From assembly GCA_037039925.1 (NCBI GenBank), contig JAXRKP010000379.1, positions 1 through 64,000 of the forward strand: a stretch of DNA of 64,000 nucleotides, read 5' to 3'. The position numbers and the translations under genes were made by a program. Source of the stretch: Doris montereyensis. Taxonomy: Eukaryota > Mollusca > Gastropoda > Nudibranchia > Dorididae. The notes beneath the pieces are model-generated. The model saw only the letters and a program-made list of their open reading frames with translations, was not told the DNA's origin and searched no databases. Shown here piece by piece: positions 46,201 through 64,000 of this stretch (position 1 is its first letter; every line of letters starts with the position of its first letter).

Positions 46201-48220
46201 ACTGAATAAACACACACCCTTTGGGTGCCAGAAAAAGTGTGTTTTAATGCATAACGTGTGTTTACGGGAACTCAATAGGAGATAACTCACGTTATGCAGA
46301 AGATGTACAGGTAAAAGCGTATGTGTATTGCCTGTCACTACAATCTGCTCTCATTGCCGCAGCCAATCATATTGCATTTGCAGTCTTTTGTCTCGACTCT
46401 CTATGCATTGAAATGTGTTTTGGATTAGCGATCGATAAATGTGCGATCCACAGCATAAAGTCTGGACAGTCAGTTTACTCTTTTCTTTGATTATTGGAAA
46501 ACTCTAGAGACTCGTAACGAGCGGGATAGAAAATGTAGGCTAGTCATGACATAAGAATGTCCTACATCTTGGGTCTTGGTCGTGCTTGAAATGGCAATGA
46601 TTTAACAAAGCTAGACATGATAATGACTATGACAGAAGAAGACTGACACAATTGTCCCGGTAACTAATATTGTGTGCTGCATTATTCTCATATCTGACAA
46701 AAATATCACTGACTGCACAATGAAATACCTGTTTTGAGGCCAAAAATGGATAGGTATGAAGGTGCATTCTGAAAAAAACACACCTTTATACGTGTTGACC
46801 CTGTCTTTATACACTGTTATTATATAGTACAAATTTGGTCAGCTGATGTAGGCAGATGTGTGTTTATGCAGAGTATTCTTTCATGTAGCATGCATTTATC
46901 CAGTGACTACTGTATTGAAGGCAAAGCCAATGATATAAACCTGTACCTCATTTGTGTAATATAATCCATTGCAAGACAATGTGATGATTAACACTTTCGC
47001 GTTCAACCCGCCTGAAAATGGGCATGAAAATTTCATTAGATCTAATCGCCCAACACTCCTGAGCCAATCACCTTCATCAAAATGACCCTATTTCACTGCA
47101 CTGACAGTGCATAAAAGAATTAATTTTTATTTCTTATTTTAAGCAAGCGAAATCAATTTTTGCTTTTTCTCCATTGTGTGTATTGCACAAAAGCATTGAA
47201 GGTAATCTTCGTTTTATAAAAAATGGTAAATAATAACAACAATAATATAAAGTTTATTTATACTCTAATGCCTGGTACTGAATGAGATGGAGCCAAATTT
47301 GCTTATAATTTTGTTTTAAATGTGAACACTTAAGGGTTAAAGACAGTATGACTTAAAGTTAAAGATAGTGTCAAGATAACTGAAAATACACTGTAAGAAT
47401 ACTGAATTGAAATTTGAGCAATTTTAAATAACTGAATTTTGTTTGAAACTTACTTAAAAGAATTGAATTGAAATAATTTTTTACATTTTTCTTCGTTTCC
47501 CCCACCTTTTATCTAGCTTGAGAAATATTGCTACTGTGATGTGCGAGACTTTGCCTTTGACATCTTTCCACCCCACGTTCATGTTTCATCTAACTTTGCA
47601 TGGCGTCCCATCATACTCCAGCAGATGTTGGAGGAATTTGGTTCTGTGATGTACGTCGACCCTACAACAAGGTTTAAGAATCCATCTAGCCTTAATTCCT
47701 TCGTATCAGGGGCTCAAAGCATTATTTCCTCTGGGATTCAATGAAATTCATATCTCTGATAGCATACACTGATCTTGGCATGTTCAATTTTCTCAATGAA
47801 AGCCGGTGTGCCTTTAAGGACAGTAGTCTACTCAATCCAGAAGCCATTGCTTTGTTCAGAACGCAAACTACTTGGAATGAATTGATGAAACCCTGGCTCA
47901 AGTGTGCCCTCAACGCTGGTTGCATTTCGCCTACCAATGCGCGTTATAGTGGCTGCATTGAAATGAGACAACCCAAAACAACGGGATGCCATCGTTTTGA
48001 TATGTCTGCTCTAAGTATAATTTTAAATCGGGGTATTCATTACACGATAGACAGAGAGAAAATGGTTTCATTTAGACTTACCTACACTGCCACCGAAAAT
48101 AGTGAGTTCTTCCCAGAACAACCTTGGACGTATCTACACATTTTTGCATTGATTTTGAGTCCCGTCATAATTTATTTTGCCTACAAATATCTCTTCAAAA
48201 AAAGACGTTTTTGTAGATGA
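40239..48220 (+). CDS. Membrane protein with DUF1647/nucleotide-sugar-transferase-like domain (5 coding exons)
   Basis: Exons 40239-40295, 43509-43787, 44782-44916, 45359-45463 and 47517-48220 all join in phase 0 at consensus GT-AG sites, for about 426 residues. The start has A at -3 and an in-frame TGA twelve bases upstream. The first exon gives only MSTLSSLQQAYVDGLKNIT. Residues about 60-84 (MFVLSFVFWGAIMVLAYMG) form a signal anchor after a basic stretch, suggesting type II topology. The luminal part has LPPLVTGITSDRFYEVQGLI, LYIYDLGLNKKEREL, SSNFAWRPIILQQML, FGSVMYVDPTTRF, LKCALNAGCISP and GCHRFDMSALSIILNRG. This is the layout of invertebrate DUF1647-type proteins that share a GT-A-like fold. 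Near the C-terminus lies a second hydrophobic segment (YLHIFALILSPVIIYFAY) followed by KKRR, which is unusual. One base appears missing near 47740 (A run). The enzymatic role is inference. Confidence 0.78.
40375..42853. mobile_element. 2.48-kb TIR element with TA target sites, in intron 1 of the membrane-protein gene
   Basis: Left end TACAGTAGCGACCGC (40375) and right end GCGGTCACTACTGTA (ending 42853) are inverted repeats with one mismatch, flanked by TA. The interior has the word GGGCATTTAG repeated (41308, 41338, 41395, 42816, 42829 region). Reading frames on either strand (for example minus 41118-41396) match no transposase that I know. It could be a non-autonomous Tc1/pogo-type element or a composite of smaller insertions. 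Confidence 0.6.
42854..43508. other. Intron of the membrane-protein gene, no feature seen
   Basis: AT-rich. No homology recognised. Confidence 0.45.
44230..44640 (-). repeat. Repeat family E, inverted copy
   Basis: GAGGAGATAGATTTTGAAAA, ATGGCGG, GTTTCCTTGGCAAC at 44483-44496 (X-box complement), TTCAATGATATAGGATGAC and CAGTTACTCATATTTA. It is the longest copy, extending through TAAAAAATTCATT-type sequence to 44230. Confidence 0.78.
44917..45358. other. Intron, no feature seen
   Basis: AT-rich intron between two phase-0 exons. Confidence 0.45.
45464..46190. other. Intron, possible low-copy repeat
   Basis: 45740-45930 has transposon-end style wording (ATCTACAACGGCC, TTACAACAGGACCATTGC) and shares GCCAATTTCATCCACCT, inverted, with 21825-21850. 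Confidence 0.4.
46191..46914. mobile_element. 724-bp TIR element TACAGTAGTCACTG...CAGTGACTACTGTA
   Basis: The 14-bp terminal repeats are perfect: TACAGTAGTCACTG at 46191-46204 and CAGTGACTACTGTA at 46901-46914, with TA at each end. Subterminal GTGTGTTTA words recur in both halves (GCATAACGTGTGTTTACG near 46252; GTGTGTTTATGCAG near 46857). No transposase frame. It fits a non-autonomous Tc1/mariner/pogo-type element in the last intron of the membrane-protein gene. Confidence 0.8.
46988..47340. mobile_element. 353-bp TTAA MITE
   Basis: Starts TTAACACTTTCGCG and ends CACTTAAGGGTTAA, i.e. imperfect inverted ends of TTAACMCTT type with TTAA on both sides, as in piggyBac-derived MITEs. It ends about 175 bp before the last exon. 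Confidence 0.65.
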
Positions 48221-48235
48221 ACAATATTGTCCAAC

Positions 48236-48855
48236 CTCCTCATTCCCGGTATATTACGACCTCATTCAGCTATTTCTTTGCCATGTGTGATGAGCCAATA
48301 TTCTTGGCATGACTGGTATATTGTGACATTATTTACCTCATTCAGCCATTTTATTGCCATATCTGATGGGCCAATGTTCTTGACATGACTGGTATATTGT
48401 GACATTATTTACCTCATTCAGCCATTTCATTGCCATATCTGATGGGCCAATGTTCTTGGCATGACTGGTATATTGTGACATTATTTACCTCATTCAGCCA
48501 TTTCATTGCCATATCTGATGGGCCAATGTTTTTGGCATGACTGGTATATTGTGACATTATTTACCTCATTCAGCCATTTCATTGCCATATCTGATGGGCC
48601 AATGTTCTTGGCATGACTGGTATATTGTGACATTATTTAATTCAGCCATTTCATTGGCATATCTGATGGGCCAATGTTCTTGGCATGACTGGTATATTGT
48701 GACATTATTTACCTCATTCAGCCATTTCATTGGCATGTCTGGTGAGCCAATGTTCTTGGCATGACTGGTATATTGTGACATTATTTACCTCATTCAGCCA
48801 TTTCATTGGCATGTCTGGTGAAGCCAATGTTCTTGGCATGACAGGGCTATAATAG
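48236..48855 (+). repeat. 76-bp tandem repeat, ~8 copies, directly after the stop codon
   Basis: The unit contains ATGACTGGTATATTGTGACA, TTATTTACCTCATTCAGCC and ATCTGATGGGCCAATGTTC. The first partial copy begins within 20-40 bases of the stop at 48220, so the array probably lies in the 3' UTR. Copies are 90-99% alike; one lacks ACCTC. Confidence 0.95.
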
Positions 48856-51780
48856 ATAATGAGCTATCAAAAGATCCACTTGAATCAGTCAACTCGATGT
48901 AGGAATGATATTAGCAATAATAGCAATTGTAAGAGGAGAACTCTGAAAAAGTGTCAACTAATTAAATTCTTGTTTTTATGCATGATTGCTAATACATTAC
49001 TTTCAGGTGACAGTCATTTGATTTTAAGTTTGTTAAAATAACATATGGGTAGATGTTATTTTTGTAAAAGGTTCAGCAAATGGGGTGAATTGAGTGTTTT
49101 AAAAAGTATAACACAAAAAATATGAAAAATATTTAAATTTAAAGACCAGATATTATTACTGCATTATAGACTGAAGGGACTGTCATGAGACAAATTCAAA
49201 TTGAAGACTTGTCTGATGTGATGCGTTGTGGACTGTTTTTGTATGTATTCCTTTTGTTTTTGCATTTTCTGTGTCTTGAACTTGAAGAGTTCTTTCTGAC
49301 TCGTGCTAGTCTTAATAATAATTATTACTGTAGTCCATTGTCTCCCTGAAAATGACCATGTGGCTCAACATCTGCAGTCAGCATACTCACAACATTTAAC
49401 TTGGCAGCTAGACATCAATTTATTATGACATTATTGACATTATTCTTTTAAATTAAAATCCTTACCCTTAGACTAGAGTTTGAACAGTTTTCTCAATAAA
49501 TGTATCTAAATTTAAACATGTTTGTTTGCCGTTGAGTTTTGAGGCAACTGATCTTCCCTTAAGAATGGACAATACTCTTAATGACTCTTATACACTTCAC
49601 AATTTAGTTGACATGACCGCTGAAATATGGTTAGCTCTAAGACCAGTTCTTGATCCTTCTGATTTCTAGTTGATAGATGTTGATAGTATTTATTATAAAT
49701 TTTATCTCAAATTAAATCTACTTTCCATAACTGCCATCAAAATTTTTCTTTCTCTTAAGAACATTTTGATTGAATAGCAACATATAAATATATGATATTG
49801 ATAAAAAGATTATATATATGTACTAAAAGCTTGAATTTGAATATTTGTGGTGAGGATGCTTAAAATTGCATTTGTAGTATAGTAGAACTTGTGTTGAAAT
49901 GGAAAAGAAGACAGATGGTTGCAAAAGTCAAGATTGAAGAAATAGGAAGGTGCTTGGGAAAGATGTAAACGTACATCTCCTTACAGTGGATGTGGACTGC
50001 TTATCTCTCTATAACCAATGATTGAATCAACATTACTTTTGTAATTTAACATAATTTTTATGATATGACAGAAGAGAAAGTCATAGCCCTTACTTTCTTC
50101 ATGCCTTCTCAACTTCATTGAAAAACATTTATACAAATTTGTGTTCATGTTTAGAGTGGAATGTGTGCATTTTTACCCCATCGCTTGGCAATGAATGGCA
50201 ACCATTATTTTTCTTTATTGATCAAATTCATAAGAATGTCCTCAAGTGTGATATTGATTTTTAGCTTTTTTAATAAATGAATTGACAAGGTCAGCATCTT
50301 ACTCGAGATATATTTTATGAAAGAAATAGTTCCTCTTGGATTCCGTTAAGCTCTTGACATTCCTATAATATTTAATATTATTGTGTATCTGCTGAAATTT
50401 GAGAAATTTTAAAAGTAATTTTTTTATACATGTTGATATCTGTCATTGTCAATAGTTTCTTCTCATCAACTGGCTCAAATTATGTGTTCAGATCATTGGC
50501 TCACAATTTGCAATAAACGTACATGATGTATGATATACATGTATAGGTATACCATGTATATGATTTTTTATTTAGATGTTCACATTTTTATTTTAGCTAC
50601 GAGTTTTCACTCACTCACCTCCTATGGAATGATTCTATAAATTGTAAGTGGATAGCAATTTCACTTTTATTAGTTTTAATGTAGTATGTAAATTATTGTA
50701 AATTATAAATTATAATGTATAGTAAATCAATAAATGCCTTTTGTCTGTAACTATAACTTAACAATTTTAAAAATACATAATGTTGTAGCATTACAATTAC
50801 ACAGCATCCTCTTTGTCCATCTTACCTCCTGGTAACTGAAGCTGTTGTCATTACATTAATGTTAATACTGATGTCTATCCACAATCAACTTCGATGATTG
50901 AGGGAAAATCTTATTACGTATCTTTTCCCGTAGACACTCCAAATTTATCAAAATTAAGATTTGAACCCATGACCTAAGTCAAACTTCCTTTATAGTATAG
51001 TATACTGTAATGTTATGCAATTTGATTTCATTCCTGTTCTTTTACTTCTTCATAATGAAAAAAGACGTTCCAACTTTTTCATTCCTTGTTAGGTTATGTA
51101 CAAAGTCTATTACTGGTTTTCTTTGTGCGACTCATTTACAAGCCAACAAAATTTGAATACAACATTGTTATGGCGGAGTTATAATAGTGGTAATCAAAGT
51201 CCAGTTGTTTTTAAACCTCAATTTCAAATCTGATTTCATCGATTTTTCTACAGATCTGATTTCATCTCTAGTTTTATTCTATAAATATGATTTTATCTCT
51301 GTTTATACAATTCTGATTTTGTCTTTTTTTACAAACTTGATTCATTTTTATTATTCTACAAATCTTATTTTACAACCACTTAACTCTTTTAGATAATGCT
51401 GTAAGTTTTATCATTTTTAAATAACATGTAAATAAACTCCTTTGTTGCATCTTTGAATGAATAAAAAATTTGTAAAAGAAATACAAAAATAAAGTGTTTA
51501 AAATTCCCTTAATCATGTATTGTCTTTATTTGCCTGTGTCATGTAAGCCGATGGAAATTCAAACCATGTGGTATTTTTAGATTTGAATTCTGTGTCACAA
51601 ATTAGGCTACCCGTGGGTGCTACTAGTACATGCTATTGCTAGGGATTCCCAATTTTGAGCTAAATTTTGAAGTTTAAAAATTGCTTTTAATAATTTATCA
51701 TTTTATATATGGAGCGACAAAGGCTGTCAATGTCATAGGGTCATTAAACACATGTTTTGAATTGTAGGCACTCCGATTGC
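48856..51780. other. 3' flank of the membrane-protein gene, no further gene seen
   Basis: AT-rich, with candidate poly(A) signals such as AATAAA at about 50730 and 51460. A short piece at 50930-50985 (AAGATTTGAACCCATGACC) resembles an inverted SINE B-box region. Confidence 0.5.
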
Positions 51781-52770
51781 AATGGTATTTATTGATTATT
51801 TCATTGAAATTTACCCAAGTTGTGCCCGAGGTAAGAGGAATAGAGGAAGCATAGAAGAACACAGGAACTGCGCTTCCACCGGTCTATCGCGAACCCCCTC
51901 CCCCCTTTTTTCCTCTTTCTGTTTCTGTCTCTCTCTTTGTCTCCCTATCTCTATTTCTCTGTCTCTCTATCTCCAGACCTGCCAACATCCCGAAATGATA
52001 GGTAAATTACCGATTTGAATGCCCTATTCTCGACAATTTTCCCGAAAAACCGTTAAGAGAGAACAAAATTCACTAGGTAATTAAAATTGAGATAAAATAT
52101 TACTAAAAACGCGTTTAAACAAGTGAAAAAGAAAATAATACTAATAGTATAGCACAGGTTCAAGTAAAGTTCAAGATTTCTCAACTACCACTCCCAACTC
52201 GTCCCCTATTCCCGAAGCAAATAATCAAATATTGATCGATAAAGACACAAGTTTGTCGCGATCAAGCAGAATTAAATACTTTCGATTCATCCACTGTTTT
52301 ATGATTGAAGATAATTCTGTGTGTTATTAGCTGACTAATGTCTCTCTCTCTGTCGCTGTGTCTGTCTGCCTCCCATTTTTGTCTGTCTCTCTCTCCCTCT
52401 CTCTCTGCCTGCCTGCCTCTCTTACTTTCTGTCTCTTTGTGTGTGTGTCTCTGTCTCCTTGTTTCTCTGTCCATCATTCTCATAGGGCGATTGGCAGACA
52501 CTACTAGTAGGTCCTACTTCTTGCTGTTCATTCTTGCGCTTATCTTTCATATTTATCCTGCTGTTTCCTCTTAATTCATCCGGGACACCGCAAATGGTGG
52601 ACAGACTAAATTCCAATCTTTCTGTATGTGTGTGTATGTCTCTCTCTCTCTTTCTCTCCCTCTGGCTGTCTGTCGTCTGCCTTCTATCACTGTCTCTGTC
52701 TGTTTGAAGTGTCTCTCTCTGTGTCTCTCTCTGTATGTCTGTCTTTCTCGCTCTCTTTCTAATCTAAGTA
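51780..52770. repeat. CT-rich tracts with two family A copies
   Basis: 51780-51850 is family A (+: TTTCATTGAAATTTACCC). 51895-51975, 52335-52475 and 52620-52770 are CTGT/CTCT microsatellite. 52490-52620 is family A (-: TAGGTCCTACTTCTTGC, CTGCTGTTTCCTCTTAATTC). Confidence 0.75.
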
Positions 52771-53210
52771 TATGTAATTTGTACTATATAATATAAATGG
52801 GGTTGGAAAGGTGGCCAATGTCAACAAGATTTACAGTATTATTTTACACACCCACAGACAGACAGACACAAAATTCGTACAACTTTTGAATTAAGCCAAA
52901 ATCAACGAAATCCCTCACACCAACAGGTTTTTGATGTTGCTGATTCCAAATTTGATATAAAGAATGCGCTTTGAGTTGATGTGTTATTTTGAATTTAATC
53001 TTTCAGGATTTTATCCTTCGCTGAGCCCTATGTCACATTTACGGTCGAGCAGACACCGCCAGTGATGCTCCTTGACAATATGACATGACATAGGTAGTCT
53101 TACTAAAATTTGAGTCCTCATCCGATTTTCAAATGACAGCGATTTAACTTCGAATACGTACATTATTTATAGATCTATACGTCAAACGGATGTAAAGTGT
53201 GTACTATGGA

Positions 53211-53411
53211 AAGAGGGTTTTAACATTGCGTCACTAGCACGCGACCAATAATTTCTCAGTTACGCCCCTTGACTGAAAACCATGACGAGTTAATTTACTC
53301 GCCTCGCAGTGCTTTGCTATCTCTTAAGTTGATATATCTGGAATCCTCAGGTTCTAAGCTTCAACATGTATAATTGGTCACGTGCTAGTGACACAATGTT
53401 AAAACCCTCTT
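53211..53411. mobile_element. 201-bp MITE/hairpin with ~40-bp near-perfect arms
   Basis: The left arm 53211-53253 (AAGAGGGTTTTAACATTG, then GTCACTAGCACG and GACCAAT) is repeated as its complement at 53370-53411 with about three mismatches. No coding content. Long TIR in a very short element indicates a foldback MITE. Confidence 0.88.
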
Positions 53412-53639
53412 ACAAGTGTTATAACATTTAAATTTTGACAAGAGGGAAATGGGGATGGACCATTTTGTGAAACCTGCCTGCCATATAATAATATATATAT
53501 TTATTAAACCGTTGGACTTAAACGGTAATGTATTTCTACACTGAGGTCACCTTGCGCTGCGCACGGGTACTAAAAATTCCGTAGAGTTTTCTTTCATTTG
53601 GTGTAGAGGATGTTGGCAGGTCTGTATCTGTCTCTCTCA

Positions 53640-53775
53640 ACCTGGGGAAATGATTGTTAACTGCCTTTCCCAAGCAACAAAAAGTTGGGGCTAGCTCTGC
53701 CAGGATTCAAACTCAGAACCTCATGATCCCAAGTCTAGCACTAGTAGCAGCTTAACCATTCAGCCACCTGACATA
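53640..53775 (-). repeat. tRNA-like SINE head (family C type)
   Basis: On the minus strand it reads GGTGGCTGAATGGTTAAGC (an A box close to tRNA-Leu/Ser TGGCNGAGTGG), then a long variable-arm-like spacer and GAGTTTGAATCCTGGCAGAG (B box). It continues into CCCAACTTTTTGTTGCTTGG. It lacks a clean acceptor stem, so it is a SINE rather than a tRNA gene. Confidence 0.75.
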
Positions 53776-53944
53776 GGTCCCATATATATATTATGTTCTC
53801 TTTTGGGCTTCAGTATTTGATGTTTTCGCTCCGTGTATGTATTGTCACATAAGTAAATTCTCCTCAATTTGACTAAAATCTCAAATAATGGTAGTTCCGA
53901 CATCTACGAGGCCTTAGGAAAGAAGCAGGACCTACCATTAACAT

Positions 53945-54420
53945 CTGCTTATTTGTTTCCATTAAAATTTCCAACATCCACCAATGCAGTGATCTCAGGG
54001 TGACTTAAAGAGAAACAGCCACATGAAAGATAAGTGAAAGACGGTAGTAGGACCTACCAGCAGCTTAACATCCACCGACCGCCTACTGAAGTATATAAGT
54101 GTCGTAGTAGTAGCAAAACCATAGTGATGAGTTTCTTATTATAATCTTATCATGACAGCACTGGCTCAAAACTCTTGGCTGGCCCAGGTGTTTCTTCATG
54201 ACACTGTACTCATACAAAACATGGGAAAATACTCCACTCCCATTTCCTCACTCAATTTAGGCATAAACGAATATTCAGCTATAGCTTGTTTCATTGCCAC
54301 TACACTGTCCACCATATGTGGTGATCTCAGGGTGAATTAAGAGGAAACAGTAAAATGAAAGAAAAGAATGAAGAAAGGAAGGACCTACCAGCAGGGCTCA
54401 CCAACCATCTGCATCCATTA
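53945..54420 (+). repeat. Two family A copies
   Basis: 53945-54090 (CAGTGATCTCAGGGTGACTT; GTAGGACCTACCAGCAG) and 54280-54420 (ACCATATGTGGTGATCTCAG; GGACCTACCAGCAGGG). They are separated by 190 bp. Confidence 0.8.
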
Positions 54421-55138
54421 TAGGTAGAGAAAGATCTTCCCAAAAGAAGCATAAAGCGCTTAACACAATAACAGGCTGCTGTACTGTATGCTCCAAAGGA
54501 GTTAAGAGAAGGACTTTATTTTTAAGAAGATGAAAACCAGACATGACAAAACATACCACCAGTACCCAATACAAACATGATGAGGCAATAACTTTTCAAA
54601 GACAGTACAATAAATGAAATCATTCTTTAATCGGCTCATGAAAAACAAATCCAACTCATCATCCATTTTTAAAATAGATAGCGGCATAGCTGGTGAGGTT
54701 GACTTAGACAGCACGAAAACTATAGTTAGTACAACTAAATATTTTGCTGTAGGGAGAAATAAGTTTTTAAAGACTTGATGATAAGTTTTAAAATACCAAC
54801 AAAATAACTGATTGAGCAAGGATAAATAATAACCAGAATAACAATACATTTCTTTTCTAGTAAACAACTGGTATTTGAGGCGAAAAGGGGCGGGGTAAAA
54901 TGATAAAAGGGATGTAAAAAGTCACTGCTTTAAAGAAAACACAAAGGGGAGAATGGTATACAACAAAATATCTCATATATATCTTATTTGTGTCACATTA
55001 TATTTACTGACTTCAATCAAAAAATCTCAGACTGGTGAGAGATAAGGACTAATGGCACCAATCTCCTCACTACAAACCAAAGCAACAAATATTGAATAAC
55101 TAAGAAAAGACCCCATTTAATCCAGGAAAGGAAATCGG
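54421..55138. other. GAPDH 3' flank / probable 3' UTR
   Basis: No second gene seen. Minus-strand AATAAA-type words occur near 54513. The region is AT-rich. Confidence 0.45.
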
Positions 55139-63876
<8,738 letters not shown>

Positions 63877-64000
63877 CTGGAGGAAAGATCAATTACTCTT
63901 TCATAACTATCACATTGGCTGACTTAAAATGATTAATTGTTTAAAAAAAAACAATAGTACCACTGTTGGCTCCTGATACTAACTTTCTCAGGGAAGACAA

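Noticed and set aside
54502..54867. 121-residue minus-strand frame downstream of GAPDH
   Set aside because: No recognisable family. Composition is typical of AT-rich DNA, and the position fits 3' UTR or flank.

Overview
The window is nuclear DNA from an animal, most likely a mollusc and probably a gastropod. The evidence is GT-AG introns of 1-8 kb, invertebrate-type GAPDH and PINK1, and several tRNA-derived SINE families mixed with TIR transposons, microsatellites and minisatellites. The species assignment is inference. Nothing is bacterial: there are no operons, CRISPR arrays or rRNA.

Four protein genes can be rebuilt exon by exon. (1) The 3' part of GLCE, heparan-sulfate D-glucuronyl C5-epimerase, on the + strand: exons 2950-3186 and 4916-5942. 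(2) A complete nine-exon PINK1, the mitochondrial quality-control kinase, on the - strand (38329 down to 20177). Its VAIK, HRD and DFG elements lie on separate exons. (3) A five-coding-exon gene on the + strand (40239-48220) for a membrane protein that resembles the DUF1647/nucleotide-sugar-transferase-like family. It is head to head with PINK1. (4) GAPDH on the - strand (63876 down to 55139), complete except for the first coding exon beyond the right edge. The genes share no pathway; the order looks like ordinary animal gene order.

All four genes carry single-base frame breaks, mostly in short homopolymer runs, while most splice sites and exon phases are intact. I read this as residual base-indel error in a long-read assembly rather than four pseudogenes. 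Gene finders would shatter all four.

The rest is repeats. 1-2780 is a decayed APE/RT non-LTR retrotransposon. 5943-20176 holds a large CT tract, a 2-kb minisatellite of about 22 bp, and 20-bp and 33-bp minisatellites. PINK1 introns hold a 34-bp minisatellite against the last acceptor, a 39-bp minisatellite, a mariner/Tc1-type transposase relic, an RT relic and TTAA-flanked TIR elements. Introns of gene 3 hold two TACAGTAG-ended TIR elements (2.5 kb and 0.72 kb) and a TTAA MITE. At least five dispersed families (called A to E here) recur in both orientations; family E carries a conserved RFX X-box-like site next to a YY1-like site.
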